DNA of 64,000 nucleotides from UBA1206 sp045600105 (GTDB taxonomy: Bacteria; Bacillota; Clostridia; Oscillospirales; CAG-382), in contig JAZRXG010000034.1 of assembly GCA_045600105.1 (NCBI GenBank), forward strand, positions 47,330-111,329. The letters run 5' to 3'. The notes under the pieces are model-generated. The model worked only from the letters and a program-made list of their open reading frames with translations, was not told where the DNA came from and searched no databases. Shown here in pieces: positions 7,599 to 15,412 of this stretch (the stretch's first letter is position 1; each line of letters starts with the position of its first letter). A program made the position numbers and the translations under genes.

Positions 7599-10220
7599 AT
7601 GAAAAAAGTCGTTTCAATCATTCTGGCGCTGATTCTTCTCGCGTCCCTTGCCGCCTGCGGCAAAAGCGGCGACGCGGAGTCTTCCGCGGCAGAAGCTTCA
7701 TTCGTGACCGAAAGCGGGCAGGCTTCCGCGGAGGGATCGGCGGAAGCATCCGAAGAATCGAAGGAGGAATTCGTTGTGAACCCCAAGGTCGAACTCATCG
7801 ATTCGATGCTCGACGGCGAAATAGACAGAACACAGAAGGCGAAGAATCTGTTTGACGGACTCACCTATACGCTCAGCGCAGCGCCGTCTGCCGATTACGG
7901 CGACCCGGATCTCAAAAAACTCACCGACGGCAAAATGCCCGAGGTATTCAACAAGCAGGACTTCGTCGCGTGGACGAACACCTCGGTCTCGGTCGTTTTC
8001 GACCTCGGGGAGGGTGAACACGTTCTTGCCGACGTCGTGGTCAAGACCCTGCGTCAGGTGAACTACGGCATAGGACTGCCTTCTTACGTTACGGTTTATG
8101 CGTCGAACGACGGCGAAGAATACGTCGATATCGGCAAATGCGAGGTCAGCGGCTCTCTCAACGATTCAATGAGCTATGATTATTGCTTCGCGTTCCCGAA
8201 AGGCGTAAAGGCAAGATATATCAAAATATTCATTGCGGGCTCCGACAGAGCGTTCACCTTCGTTTCCGAGATACTCGGCTATGAATACCGCGCCGACGGC
8301 GATATCGACCGCAACCCCGGAGCGGTGAACGACGACCCCGAATATTATTACGATTTTTATAACTATTCGCTCGATACGACCGACTACGGCTATTGGAAGA
8401 ACACGGGTGACGCCGACTACGACGACGTCATCAACCTCGCCCTTCTCGACGAGACCACCGTACACGTCAGTCACTTTGACCCGATATCCAAGACGACAGT
8501 CAATCAGGGACCGGCAAGCGACGTTGAAAAACTCATCGACGGAAAGCATCACGCCCAAGAGCATTACAGCGACGCCGCCTGGGTGCATTTCACCCGCGGA
8601 GGCGGACGCCACGTAGTCATCGACCTCAAATACAAAATGGCGGTCACGGGCTTCAAAGCCACCTTCCTCAATATGAAGGGCAGCGGCGTTGCCGCTCCTC
8701 CCGCAGCTTACGTCGCGCTGAGCAATGACGGCGAAAACTGGGTCACGGTCAGCGCCGAGGAAAGCAGAGCGTTCTATGAAGACAAACCCGTTATCTGGAC
8801 TTACGAAGCCGAGCTCAAGGATGTTTACGAAGCAAGATTCGTGAGGATCACGTTCGAGACCGTGCCTTTCAACGTCATGGGCAGCTCGGTCTATATGGAC
8901 GAATTCGAAATCTACGGCAAAAAGAACGCGTCGGGCGCAAAACAGGCGGAATATGACAAAGAGATAGTCATGGGCAGATACCCCGAACCCGCCGATATCG
9001 GTGCCGAAAACATACTGTTCGCAAGCATCACCAACGGCTACGGCGTGCATTGCACCGACAGCTGCACCATCGACGAGGATTCCGCGCTCAGATATCTCGC
9101 TTACGTCGATAAGGACGGCAGCGTGACCGATACGTTTATGGATTCCGTGTGTCTCTGCTTCAGAGGCGGAACCACCGACTGCACCGAAAAGAAAGACGCC
9201 TATAACTTCTTCCTTGACGAAATGTTCTACGAGGGTCTCAACCTCGACGCTCTCAACAAGGTCAAGGGCGAGATAAACGAAAAACTCGGCAAAAACGAAA
9301 AGATCGGCATCTGGCTCGCGGTCATCTGCCCCCGTTCCGGCTACGTATTTGACGGCAAAAAGATAACCAAATCCGCGGAAGCGGTAGATTTCCTCAAATG
9401 GCAGGCAGATGAGTGCGTCAGACGCTTCAACGCAAAGGGATACGAAAACCTCGAATTCCTCGGCTTCTATTGGGCAAGCGAGCACATCGACGAAGAAAAT
9501 ATAAATTTCGACGTTGCTTCGATCACCGGATTCAACGAATACGTTCATTCGCTCGGTCTCCTTTCGTCGTGGTGCCCCTATTACGGCGCGTACGGCAAAT
9601 GGAGATGGAGGGAAGTCGGATTCGACTACGCCTGCCTCCAGCCCAACGCAATGTTCTACGAGACCGACAGGACCCGCATACAAACGACCGCCGAGATGGC
9701 AAAGATATACGGAATGTGCGTCGAAATAGAACTCGAGGACTACACGAGCGAAAGCACGAGGGAGATTTACCGCAAGTACCTCAGAACGTCCTACGACGCG
9801 GGTCATATCAACTCGATCAAGGTCTATTATCAGGGAAGCGTGCCCGGAGCGTTTGAGGGCTCGTGCAACTCGCAGAACGAGGACGACAGAAGCGTTTACG
9901 AAGACACATATAACTACGCAAAGAACAAGCTTGACGACTCCTACGGCACGCCGAAGGGATTTGAACTTTCCGCGTTCTCCGATACGTCGGCGGAAGTCGA
10001 AAACGGCAAGCGCGTGACGATCGAGATCCCGTCGCTCGAGGGCGTAAGCTGCCGCGTTCTGACGTCTCCCGTGTACGGCTCGTTCAGGATAACGACGTCG
10101 GGCAAGATCGTCTATTCGTCGCTCAAGGGATATTGCGGTGAAGACACCCTCGTCATCATGCTTTACGACGGAGTGAACGAACCGAAGACGGTGAGATACA
10201 CTTTCGTTGTAACGGAATAG
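7599..10220 (+). CDS. DUF4855 lipoprotein with discoidin-like domains
   Basis: An 873-residue exported lipoprotein: signal peptide with lipobox SLAAC, then a Ser/Glu-rich linker to about residue 60. Two discoidin-like (F5/8 type C) beta-sandwiches follow, near residues 70-225 (ending RYIKIFIAGSDRAFTFVSEI) and 290-440 (ending RFVRITFE...YMDEFEIYG). A DUF4855 domain spans about 455-765, with FLGFYWASEHI and IGIWLAVICPRSGY. A small Ig/cadherin-like domain ends the protein. DUF4855 resembles TIM-barrel glycosidases, so glycan binding or cleavage at the cell surface is plausible; the substrate is unknown. It is monocistronic. Confidence 0.85.
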   Translation: MKKVVSIILALILLASLAACGKSGDAESSAAEASFVTESGQASAEGSAEASEESKEEFVVNPKVELIDSMLDGEIDRTQKAKNLFDGLTYTLSAAPSADYGDPDLKKLTDGKMPEVFNKQDFVAWTNTSVSVVFDLGEGEHVLADVVVKTLRQVNYGIGLPSYVTVYASNDGEEYVDIGKCEVSGSLNDSMSYDYCFAFPKGVKARYIKIFIAGSDRAFTFVSEILGYEYRADGDIDRNPGAVNDDPEYYYDFYNYSLDTTDYGYWKNTGDADYDDVINLALLDETTVHVSHFDPISKTTVNQGPASDVEKLIDGKHHAQEHYSDAAWVHFTRGGGRHVVIDLKYKMAVTGFKATFLNMKGSGVAAPPAAYVALSNDGENWVTVSAEESRAFYEDKPVIWTYEAELKDVYEARFVRITFETVPFNVMGSSVYMDEFEIYGKKNASGAKQAEYDKEIVMGRYPEPADIGAENILFASITNGYGVHCTDSCTIDEDSALRYLAYVDKDGSVTDTFMDSVCLCFRGGTTDCTEKKDAYNFFLDEMFYEGLNLDALNKVKGEINEKLGKNEKIGIWLAVICPRSGYVFDGKKITKSAEAVDFLKWQADECVRRFNAKGYENLEFLGFYWASEHIDEENINFDVASITGFNEYVHSLGLLSSWCPYYGAYGKWRWREVGFDYACLQPNAMFYETDRTRIQTTAEMAKIYGMCVEIELEDYTSESTREIYRKYLRTSYDAGHINSIKVYYQGSVPGAFEGSCNSQNEDDRSVYEDTYNYAKNKLDDSYGTPKGFELSAFSDTSAEVENGKRVTIEIPSLEGVSCRVLTSPVYGSFRITTSGKIVYSSLKGYCGEDTLVIMLYDGVNEPKTVRYTFVVTE

Positions 10221-10232
10221 AAGTGATAAAAT

Positions 10233-10278
10233 GGGGCTGATTTTTACAAAACTTATCCAAAAATCAGCTCCGTTTTTT
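10233..10278 (+). terminator. Terminator after the DUF4855 gene
   Basis: A 10-bp perfect core stem, GCTGATTTTT (10236-10245) with AAAAATCAGC (10259-10268), is extended outward by GG/CC pairs and followed by six T (10273-10278). Confidence 0.88.
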
Positions 10279-10376
10279 CCGACTTCGACATATAAATTTT
10301 TGATATCGTGAAAAGGGCAGTAATATCAACGCAAAAATGAGTACGAAAAATCTTTTGACTTTTTTTCAAAAAACTA

Positions 10377-10405
10377 TTGCTTTTTTCGATTCATTGTGGT
10401 ATTAT
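10377..10405 (+). promoter_or_regulatory. Promoter of the tRNA cluster
   Basis: TTGCTT (10377-10382), 17 bp, TATTAT (10400-10405), 29 nt before the first tRNA. Confidence 0.65.
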
Positions 10406-10434
10406 ATCCGTGTTGCCGATGAGGTACACGAAAT

Positions 10435-10511
10435 GGTCCGGTAGTTCAGTTGGTTAGAACGCTGCCCTGTCACGGCAGAGGTCAGGGGTTCGAGTCCCCT
10501 CCGGATCGCCA
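10435..10511 (+). tRNA. tRNA-Asp (GTC), CCA encoded
   Basis: The acceptor arms GGTCCGG and CCGGATC pair with one G:T. The anticodon loop CTGTCAC gives GTC. The T arm holds GGTTCGAGTCC, and the 3' end is G plus encoded CCA. Length 77 nt. Confidence 0.97.
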
Positions 10512-10531
10512 AACGATTATCCGGTGCCTAT

Positions 10532-10607
10532 GCCTCTGTAGCTCAGATGGTAGAGCAGGAGACTGAAAATTTCCGTGTCGTTGGTTCGATTCCGACCGGA
10601 GGCACCA
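10532..10607 (+). tRNA. tRNA-Phe (GAA), CCA encoded
   Basis: The acceptor arms GCCTCTG and CGGAGGC pair with one T:G. The anticodon loop CTGAAAA gives GAA. The T loop GGTTCGATTCC is canonical and CCA is encoded. Length 76 nt. Confidence 0.96.
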
Positions 10608-10626
10608 CACCGGATAATCCAGAGAT

Positions 10627-10702
10627 GCGGATTTAGCTCATTTGGTAGAGCGCCACCTTGCCAAGGTGGAGGTAGCGGGTTCGAACCCCGTAATCCGCTC
10701 CA
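10627..10702 (+). tRNA. tRNA-Gly (GCC), CCA encoded
   Basis: The acceptor arms GCGGATT and AATCCGC are perfect. The anticodon loop TTGCCAA gives GCC on the stem CCACC/GGTGG. CCA is encoded. Length 76 nt. Confidence 0.97.
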
Positions 10703-10818
10703 ATTTTTACTCGGGGTATTTGCACGGCGTGATAACGGTGCAAGAACGACCGTAAAGAGTAAAACGAATAAAGCGGTGTATTCCGCAAAACGATGAACGG
10801 TCTTAGTGCCGTTTATTT

Positions 10819-10894
10819 GCTGATGTGGCACAGGTGGTAGCGCACATCCTTGGTAAGGATGAGGTCACGAGTTCGAATCTCGTCATCAGCTCCA
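10819..10894 (+). tRNA. tRNA-Thr (GGT), CCA encoded
   Basis: The acceptor arms GCTGATG and CATCAGC are perfect. The anticodon loop TTGGTAA gives GGT. CCA is encoded. A 116-nt spacer without a recognisable gene separates it from tRNA-Gly, so it may be processed from the same precursor. Confidence 0.97.
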
Positions 10895-10896
10895 CA

Positions 10897-10923
10897 AGCC
10901 TCCGAATTATCGGGGGCTTTTTT
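10897..10923 (+). terminator. Terminator of the tRNA cluster
   Basis: The 9-bp stem AGCCTCCGA (10897-10905) with TCGGGGGCT (10910-10918), one T:G pair, is followed by TTTTT, two nt after tRNA-Thr. Confidence 0.9.
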
Positions 10924-10996
10924 CGTACATAGTCGCACATAATAAAGATTCATCAAAGATTGATAAAGTATAATGCAAAAAAAGGAGATATGCAAT

Positions 10997-11944
10997 ATGA
11001 AAAAAACACTTCTCGTATTTCTCGCTCTTGTCATTTCGCTTTCCCTCATCGCCTGCGGCACCGATAACGGCACCGGCAGCGAATCCAAGACGACCGAAAC
11101 GTCCGCGTCTTCCGAAAACAGCGCTTCTTCCGACGTGAGTAACGGCGCCGAAACGAGCAAGGAAGCGGAAGGCGACGACATTTTCAGCAAATTCGACCTC
11201 AATGTTTCCGAAGAGGGAACTGCCGTCACCATGTCCGGAACTTCTTTTGAATGTGACGGCGTGAAGAGCGAAAAGGTCTTCAATATCAAAACCGAAGGCA
11301 CCTATGTCTTCAGCGGCGAAATGACGGGCGGTCAGATAGTCGTCGAAGTCGACAAGACCGAAAAGGTCCGCATCGTTCTCAAGAACGCATCCATCCATTG
11401 CGGCGATTCCGCTCCCATCTGGGTCAAATCAGCCGACAAGGTTTCGGTCACTCTTGCCGAGGGAAGCGTCAACAAGCTCACCGACGGCGGCAAGTACACC
11501 TACGACAACGCCGACGAAGAGCCCAACGCCTGCCTTTTCTCCAAGGATGACCTTATCATCAACGGCAGCGGCACGCTCACCGTCACCACCAAGGCGAACA
11601 ACGGCATTTGCTCCAAGGACGACCTCAAGATAGTCGGGGCAACCCTCGTCATCAGTGCCAAGAACAACGGCATCAAGGGCAACGATTCCGTCACCGTCAG
11701 AGGCGGTAAGATCACCATTTCGCAGTGCGACGACGGCATCAAGACCACCAACGAGGAAGACGACGATAAGGGGTATATTTATATCGAAAACGGCGACATC
11801 ACCATCCATTCTTCCGACGACGCTCTTCAGGCGACCAAAAACATCACGATAGTGAGCGGCATCGTCAACGCCTACGCCAAGGGTGACGCCGTCAACTGCG
11901 ACGGAACGGTAGATATCGCGAACGGCACTCTCAATACGAAATGA
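10997..11944 (+). CDS. Carbohydrate-binding lipoprotein (DUF4353, Cthe_2159-like)
   Basis: A 315-residue lipoprotein. The lipobox is LIAC near residue 19, followed by a Ser/Thr/Glu linker. The rest is a chain of short strands with repeats such as NNGICSKDDLKIVG, NNGIKGNDSVTVRGG and DDGIKTT, the pattern of the right-handed beta-helix family typed by Cthe_2159 (DUF4353), which binds acidic or cellulosic polysaccharides. I start at ATG 10997, with AAAGGAG upstream; the in-frame ATG 10973 overlaps a TATAAT and is rejected. It is joined to the next gene by ATGA. Genes of this family often sit with CotH and VTC/DUF4956 genes; here those lie 45 kb away. Confidence 0.8.
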   Translation: MKKTLLVFLALVISLSLIACGTDNGTGSESKTTETSASSENSASSDVSNGAETSKEAEGDDIFSKFDLNVSEEGTAVTMSGTSFECDGVKSEKVFNIKTEGTYVFSGEMTGGQIVVEVDKTEKVRIVLKNASIHCGDSAPIWVKSADKVSVTLAEGSVNKLTDGGKYTYDNADEEPNACLFSKDDLIINGSGTLTVTTKANNGICSKDDLKIVGATLVISAKNNGIKGNDSVTVRGGKITISQCDDGIKTTNEEDDDKGYIYIENGDITIHSSDDALQATKNITIVSGIVNAYAKGDAVNCDGTVDIANGTLNTK

Positions 11945-12447
11945 GCAAAAAGCTTTATATAGTCCTTCTCACGCTGTTCCTGCTGCTCGCTCTCCTCGGA
12001 GCGTTCCTCATCATAAGGGAAGTGACGACCGAGGGCGGCGACGACCCCGTTGACGCCGTATGGAGCTATGAACGTGCTTCGATGGAAGCCGACGCCGGTG
12101 AGATGCTGCGCTATTCGTCGGGCTATAACATTGCCATGCTCGAATACCGCAACCCGTCCGACGAACCGCTCGAGGATTATCTCGATCGGCTTTACGACTC
12201 CACGCGCTCGATCTACGAGGACGCTGACCTTTCGTATTCGCTCATCGACACTTATGAGATCGGCAGCGCAGAACCGCTTTTTGCCTCTCTTACGGAAAAA
12301 TACCGCACCGAGGATGAAAAGACCGTCATAGAGTCGTTCGCCTACGTCAAGATAAGCGTCATGGTGAACGGAACGCGCAGGTTCGATTTTCCGGCTTACG
12401 CCGTAAAGACCGACGGCAGATGGTACTATTTCATGCCCGCGGACTAA
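11941..12447 (+). CDS. Small membrane-anchored protein of unknown function
   Basis: A 168-residue protein that overlaps the preceding lipoprotein gene by ATGA. Residues about 5-26 form one strongly hydrophobic segment (LYIVLLTLFLLLALLGAFL), a signal anchor with no lipobox cysteine. The remaining extracytoplasmic part, from VDAVWSYERASMEADAGEML to GRWYYFMPAD, has the size and strand pattern of an NTF2-like fold; that is a guess. Tight coupling suggests it works with the beta-helix lipoprotein. Confidence 0.75.
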   Translation: MSKKLYIVLLTLFLLLALLGAFLIIREVTTEGGDDPVDAVWSYERASMEADAGEMLRYSSGYNIAMLEYRNPSDEPLEDYLDRLYDSTRSIYEDADLSYSLIDTYEIGSAEPLFASLTEKYRTEDEKTVIESFAYVKISVMVNGTRRFDFPAYAVKTDGRWYYFMPAD

Positions 12448-12450
12448 AAT

Positions 12451-12487
12451 AAAAACGACTGAAAAGATTTGTTTTCAGTCGTTTTTT
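12451..12487. terminator. Bidirectional terminator
   Basis: The perfect 11-bp stem ACGACTGAAAA (12455-12465) with TTTTCAGTCGT (12472-12482) has an A run before and a T run after. It serves the converging genes ending at 12447 and 12492. Confidence 0.92.
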
Positions 12488-12491
12488 GTTA

Positions 12492-13340
12492 TCAGTCGTA
12501 TCCGAGCCCGTTCTTTACGAGGTCCATATAAGCGATTATGCCTTTTTCTTCGTCTTCGTCATAGACGTACCCGAGGGAGGCCGCCGTCTTTCTCGCAATA
12601 TCTCCGAAAAGGGAAACCATCCCGTAAGCGGCGTTCCACATCGAGTCGGCGTCCGCGGCGCCGTACGTGCTTATGCAGCGCTCGTATACGTCGGGCGGCA
12701 GATATCTTTTGAAATATTTTCCGAGTTTTCCGACCGACACATTGAAATCGCGTTCGGCACCGATATACCACGACAACATTCTGACGAGCATATCACGGAC
12801 GCAGGTATTCAGCATATCCATGGCGTAGGGTACTTCGTCCCTCGCAATGCCTTTGGCGACGTTGTTCAGACACCAGTGGAATTCGTTCGCACAGTCCGAA
12901 AACTCTTTCCGTGTCGGCTTTTTTACATACCAATACGCCGGATCGATCTTCGCGTCTGCGATGACGCCGTCTTTGTCGAGCAGTATCTCCATCGGTTCGC
13001 CTTCGGGGAAGCAGGCGTCTTTCGTCACCGTGAGGTCTATCCTGTTCCCGTCGGGGAATATCATCAGATACACGAATTTGCCGTCACCGTCGGGCGGGAT
13101 GAGCGACATGCTCTCGGGCTTCTGCATTAGAAGAGGCTTGCCGAAGTTCGCTTCGACCCATTCGTCGTTGTCCCAATATGGTGACGTATCCGTCACGAGA
13201 TATACGATGTCAAAATCCTGATAAACGTCCTTCGGGCAGTTTACGTCCGTTCTCGAGCCGCTAAGTATCACGGCTCTGATTTTTTCATCATTTTCGGCGG
13301 TTCTCACGATGAGGGAGAGCATTTCTTCGGTGTTTCTCAT
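12492..13340 (-). CDS. ANT(6)-family aminoglycoside adenylyltransferase homolog
   Basis: A 282-residue protein colinear with streptomycin 6-adenylyltransferases (AadE/ANT(6), about 285-300 residues). Matching landmarks are MRNTEEMLSLIVRTAENDEK, the nucleotidyltransferase core ILSGSRTDVN...YQDFDIVYLVTD with the two metal-binding aspartates, LLMQKPESMSLIPP, IDLTVTK, and VRKPTRKEF-type KKPTRKEFSDCANEFHW. These enzymes AMP-label streptomycin. It is the last gene of a housekeeping run behind hemW and an esterase, 4 nt after the latter, with no mobile-element signature. A native chromosomal enzyme of unknown spectrum is more likely than a recently acquired one. Confidence 0.85.
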   Translation of the reverse strand: MRNTEEMLSLIVRTAENDEKIRAVILSGSRTDVNCPKDVYQDFDIVYLVTDTSPYWDNDEWVEANFGKPLLMQKPESMSLIPPDGDGKFVYLMIFPDGNRIDLTVTKDACFPEGEPMEILLDKDGVIADAKIDPAYWYVKKPTRKEFSDCANEFHWCLNNVAKGIARDEVPYAMDMLNTCVRDMLVRMLSWYIGAERDFNVSVGKLGKYFKRYLPPDVYERCISTYGAADADSMWNAAYGMVSLFGDIARKTAASLGYVYDEDEEKGIIAYMDLVKNGLGYD

Positions 13341-13344
13341 CGCG

Positions 13345-14325
13345 TTATACCTTTCCGCTTTCTTTCATCTTTTTGTAAAGATTTCTCGCGTAGACCGAAA
13401 AACCGAGGTCGTTCGGGTGCAGGTATTTGTCGGAGTAGAAATCGGGGATATGGGGAGTGAGCTCCCATCCGTTGATGAAATTGATGCCGTCTATCCCTTC
13501 GCAGATGCCGCGCATACGCTCGTCAAGCTCGCTTGCCGGGAAGTCCATCGCGAGGCGTTTGTCGCAGTCGGCGCGCCAGATCGGCGTCAGCGCGAAAATA
13601 ACGCTGTCCGGGAAAGCTTTCCGCACATTCTCAAAAAAGCTCCTGCAATCTTTTTCAAAGCGTTCATAAGGCGTCTTTGACCAGTTGTTGGTGCCGTACG
13701 CCACGACGACGATATCGGGCTTTTCGGCTTCTTTTTCGACGATCTTGGGATAGAACACGTCGGCGGCGATTCCTTTGTTTATGCCGTCGCAGTCAAGCAG
13801 CCGCGCTATTATAGCGTCGCAGGCGAGCGACGGATATATCGCGTCGTAGCCCTGTGTTATCGAGTCGCCGTAGAACAGTATTTTTCCTTTCCTGTTTACG
13901 GGCTCGGCTTTTCCGTCGAGCTCGAAATTCTTGATTTTCGTCCTTCTCGACCACGGAAAGTATATCTCGATCTTGTTTTCTTTGCCGTCAAGCACGAATC
14001 CGGCTTTGCCCTCGGCGGCGCTCGCGTCTGGCTGCCCGAGGTGGAAGGTCATAACGTCGTTGACGTATACGTCGAAATAGCCGTAGTAACGGCTCGAGCC
14101 GACAGACGTGAGGTAGTCGAACGAAACCCTCGTCGCGTCGGTCCTGAAAGCGAGCCTCACGCCGGACGTCGCGAACGTCTTCATGTAAAAATCGCCCAGC
14201 CCGTCGTTTTTATAGGAAAGCGACTGCGAATCGGTAAAGCGGAAGAAGCAGAAATAGCCGTCTTCCTCTCTTACGTATTCCGCGCCTTTTGTTATGGCGC
14301 GTATTCTTTCGATGTCAAGCAACAT
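13345..14325 (-). CDS. SGNH/GDSL hydrolase with N-terminal beta domain
   Basis: A 326-residue protein. An N-terminal beta-sandwich of about 140 residues resembles that of carbohydrate-esterase-2-type enzymes. The SGNH block includes FYGDSITQGYD (nucleophile Ser), AYGTNNW (Asn), and DKYLHPNDLGF (Asp/His). There is no signal peptide, so it is probably cytosolic. Deacetylation of sugars or glycans is a fair guess; the substrate is not readable. It starts 1 nt after the hemW stop and ends 4 nt before the ANT(6)-like gene. Confidence 0.85.
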   Translation of the reverse strand: MLLDIERIRAITKGAEYVREEDGYFCFFRFTDSQSLSYKNDGLGDFYMKTFATSGVRLAFRTDATRVSFDYLTSVGSSRYYGYFDVYVNDVMTFHLGQPDASAAEGKAGFVLDGKENKIEIYFPWSRRTKIKNFELDGKAEPVNRKGKILFYGDSITQGYDAIYPSLACDAIIARLLDCDGINKGIAADVFYPKIVEKEAEKPDIVVVAYGTNNWSKTPYERFEKDCRSFFENVRKAFPDSVIFALTPIWRADCDKRLAMDFPASELDERMRGICEGIDGINFINGWELTPHIPDFYSDKYLHPNDLGFSVYARNLYKKMKESGKV

Positions 14326-14326
14326 A

Positions 14327-15412
14327 TTATTTCACCGCCAGAATATTTGAAATTATATAATTAGAAATTCTGAATCCTTTTTCGTTCATCGCAAAAACTC
14401 CGTTATCAAGCGTCGCGTACCCCGCGTCGACGAATTTTTGTGCCGTACCATACGCGCTTTGCGGTATCGTCACGCCTTCGGCAAGACGCAGACCGAGAAG
14501 GACGCGCTCTTCTTCGGCTTCCTCCTGACTGATCTCCGGAGACGTTTCAAAATCGGTATCGAACGGGAAAGACGGACCGTTTATGAATGATCTTATGTCG
14601 TTCGGGCATGAAAACCGTCTGTTTTTCCAGAACGAGTGGGCAGCCGGACCGATCCCGATATAGTCGCTTCGTTTCCAGTACGCGCTGTTGTGACGCGATT
14701 CATAACCTTTTTTGGCGAACGACGATATCTCGTAGTGTTCGTAGTCCGAGAGCGCCGCGCAAAGATATGCGTACTGCTCCTCTTCCTCGTCCTCCGACGG
14801 AAAAACGTAGTCTTTCTGCTTTTTGAAAAGCGGAGTGTTTTCCTCAAGGATGAGTGAATACGCCGAAATATGCTTCGGCGACAGCTCTTTTACAAAATCA
14901 AAGGTCGGTTTCGGGTCGTCGTTCGGCAGGGCGAACATCACGTCGACGGAAATATTGTCAAAAAACTTCGCCGCGTCGTCATAGCAATCGCAGAATTTTC
15001 TGAAGTCGTGTATCCGTCCAAGCCTTCTCAGTGTTTCGTCGTTTGCCGACTGAAGCCCGAGCGACAGACGGTTGAAGCCGCTTTCGCGCAGCGTACGAAG
15101 TCCGTCGGCGTTCACCGTACCGGGGTTGGCTTCCGTCGTTATTTCGGCGTTTTCAGTCACGGTGTGGCAGGCGAATACCGCGTCAAGCACTTTCGCAAGC
15201 CGCTTTTCGCCGAGAACGGTGGGCGTGCCTCCGCCGAAATAAACGGTGGAGATAACGCTTTTCGGTATCGCTTTGATATCTCTCACGCACGACTCGGCGT
15301 AGGAATCAAAAAGCGTCTCGTCGTTTGACGGAACAGAAAAAAACGCGCAGTACGCGCATTTTTTTACACAAAAAGGGAAATGGACGTAAAGCGAAAGCCC
15401 CTTACTGCTCAT
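14327..15412 (-). CDS. hemW: HemW, heme chaperone / radical SAM protein
   Basis: A 361-residue radical SAM protein with CxxxCxxC at C15, C19 and C22 (FCVKKCAYC). It also has the HemN-family motifs YFGGGTPT, TTEANPGT, RLSLGLQS and GIGPAAHS. HemW proteins bind heme and transfer it to respiratory enzymes; they were long misnamed coproporphyrinogen oxidase. The lepA-hemW order is classic for Firmicutes. I use ATG 15412 (MSSKGLSLYVHF), which overlaps the lepA end by 11 nt; the upstream extension is lepA sequence read in another frame. Confidence 0.93.
   Translation of the reverse strand: MSSKGLSLYVHFPFCVKKCAYCAFFSVPSNDETLFDSYAESCVRDIKAIPKSVISTVYFGGGTPTVLGEKRLAKVLDAVFACHTVTENAEITTEANPGTVNADGLRTLRESGFNRLSLGLQSANDETLRRLGRIHDFRKFCDCYDDAAKFFDNISVDVMFALPNDDPKPTFDFVKELSPKHISAYSLILEENTPLFKKQKDYVFPSEDEEEEQYAYLCAALSDYEHYEISSFAKKGYESRHNSAYWKRSDYIGIGPAAHSFWKNRRFSCPNDIRSFINGPSFPFDTDFETSPEISQEEAEEERVLLGLRLAEGVTIPQSAYGTAQKFVDAGYATLDNGVFAMNEKGFRISNYIISNILAVK

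Noticed and set aside
10703..10818. A further tRNA or small RNA in the spacer between tRNA-Gly and tRNA-Thr
   Set aside because: No cloverleaf, no T-loop consensus and no separate promoter were found in these 116 nt.
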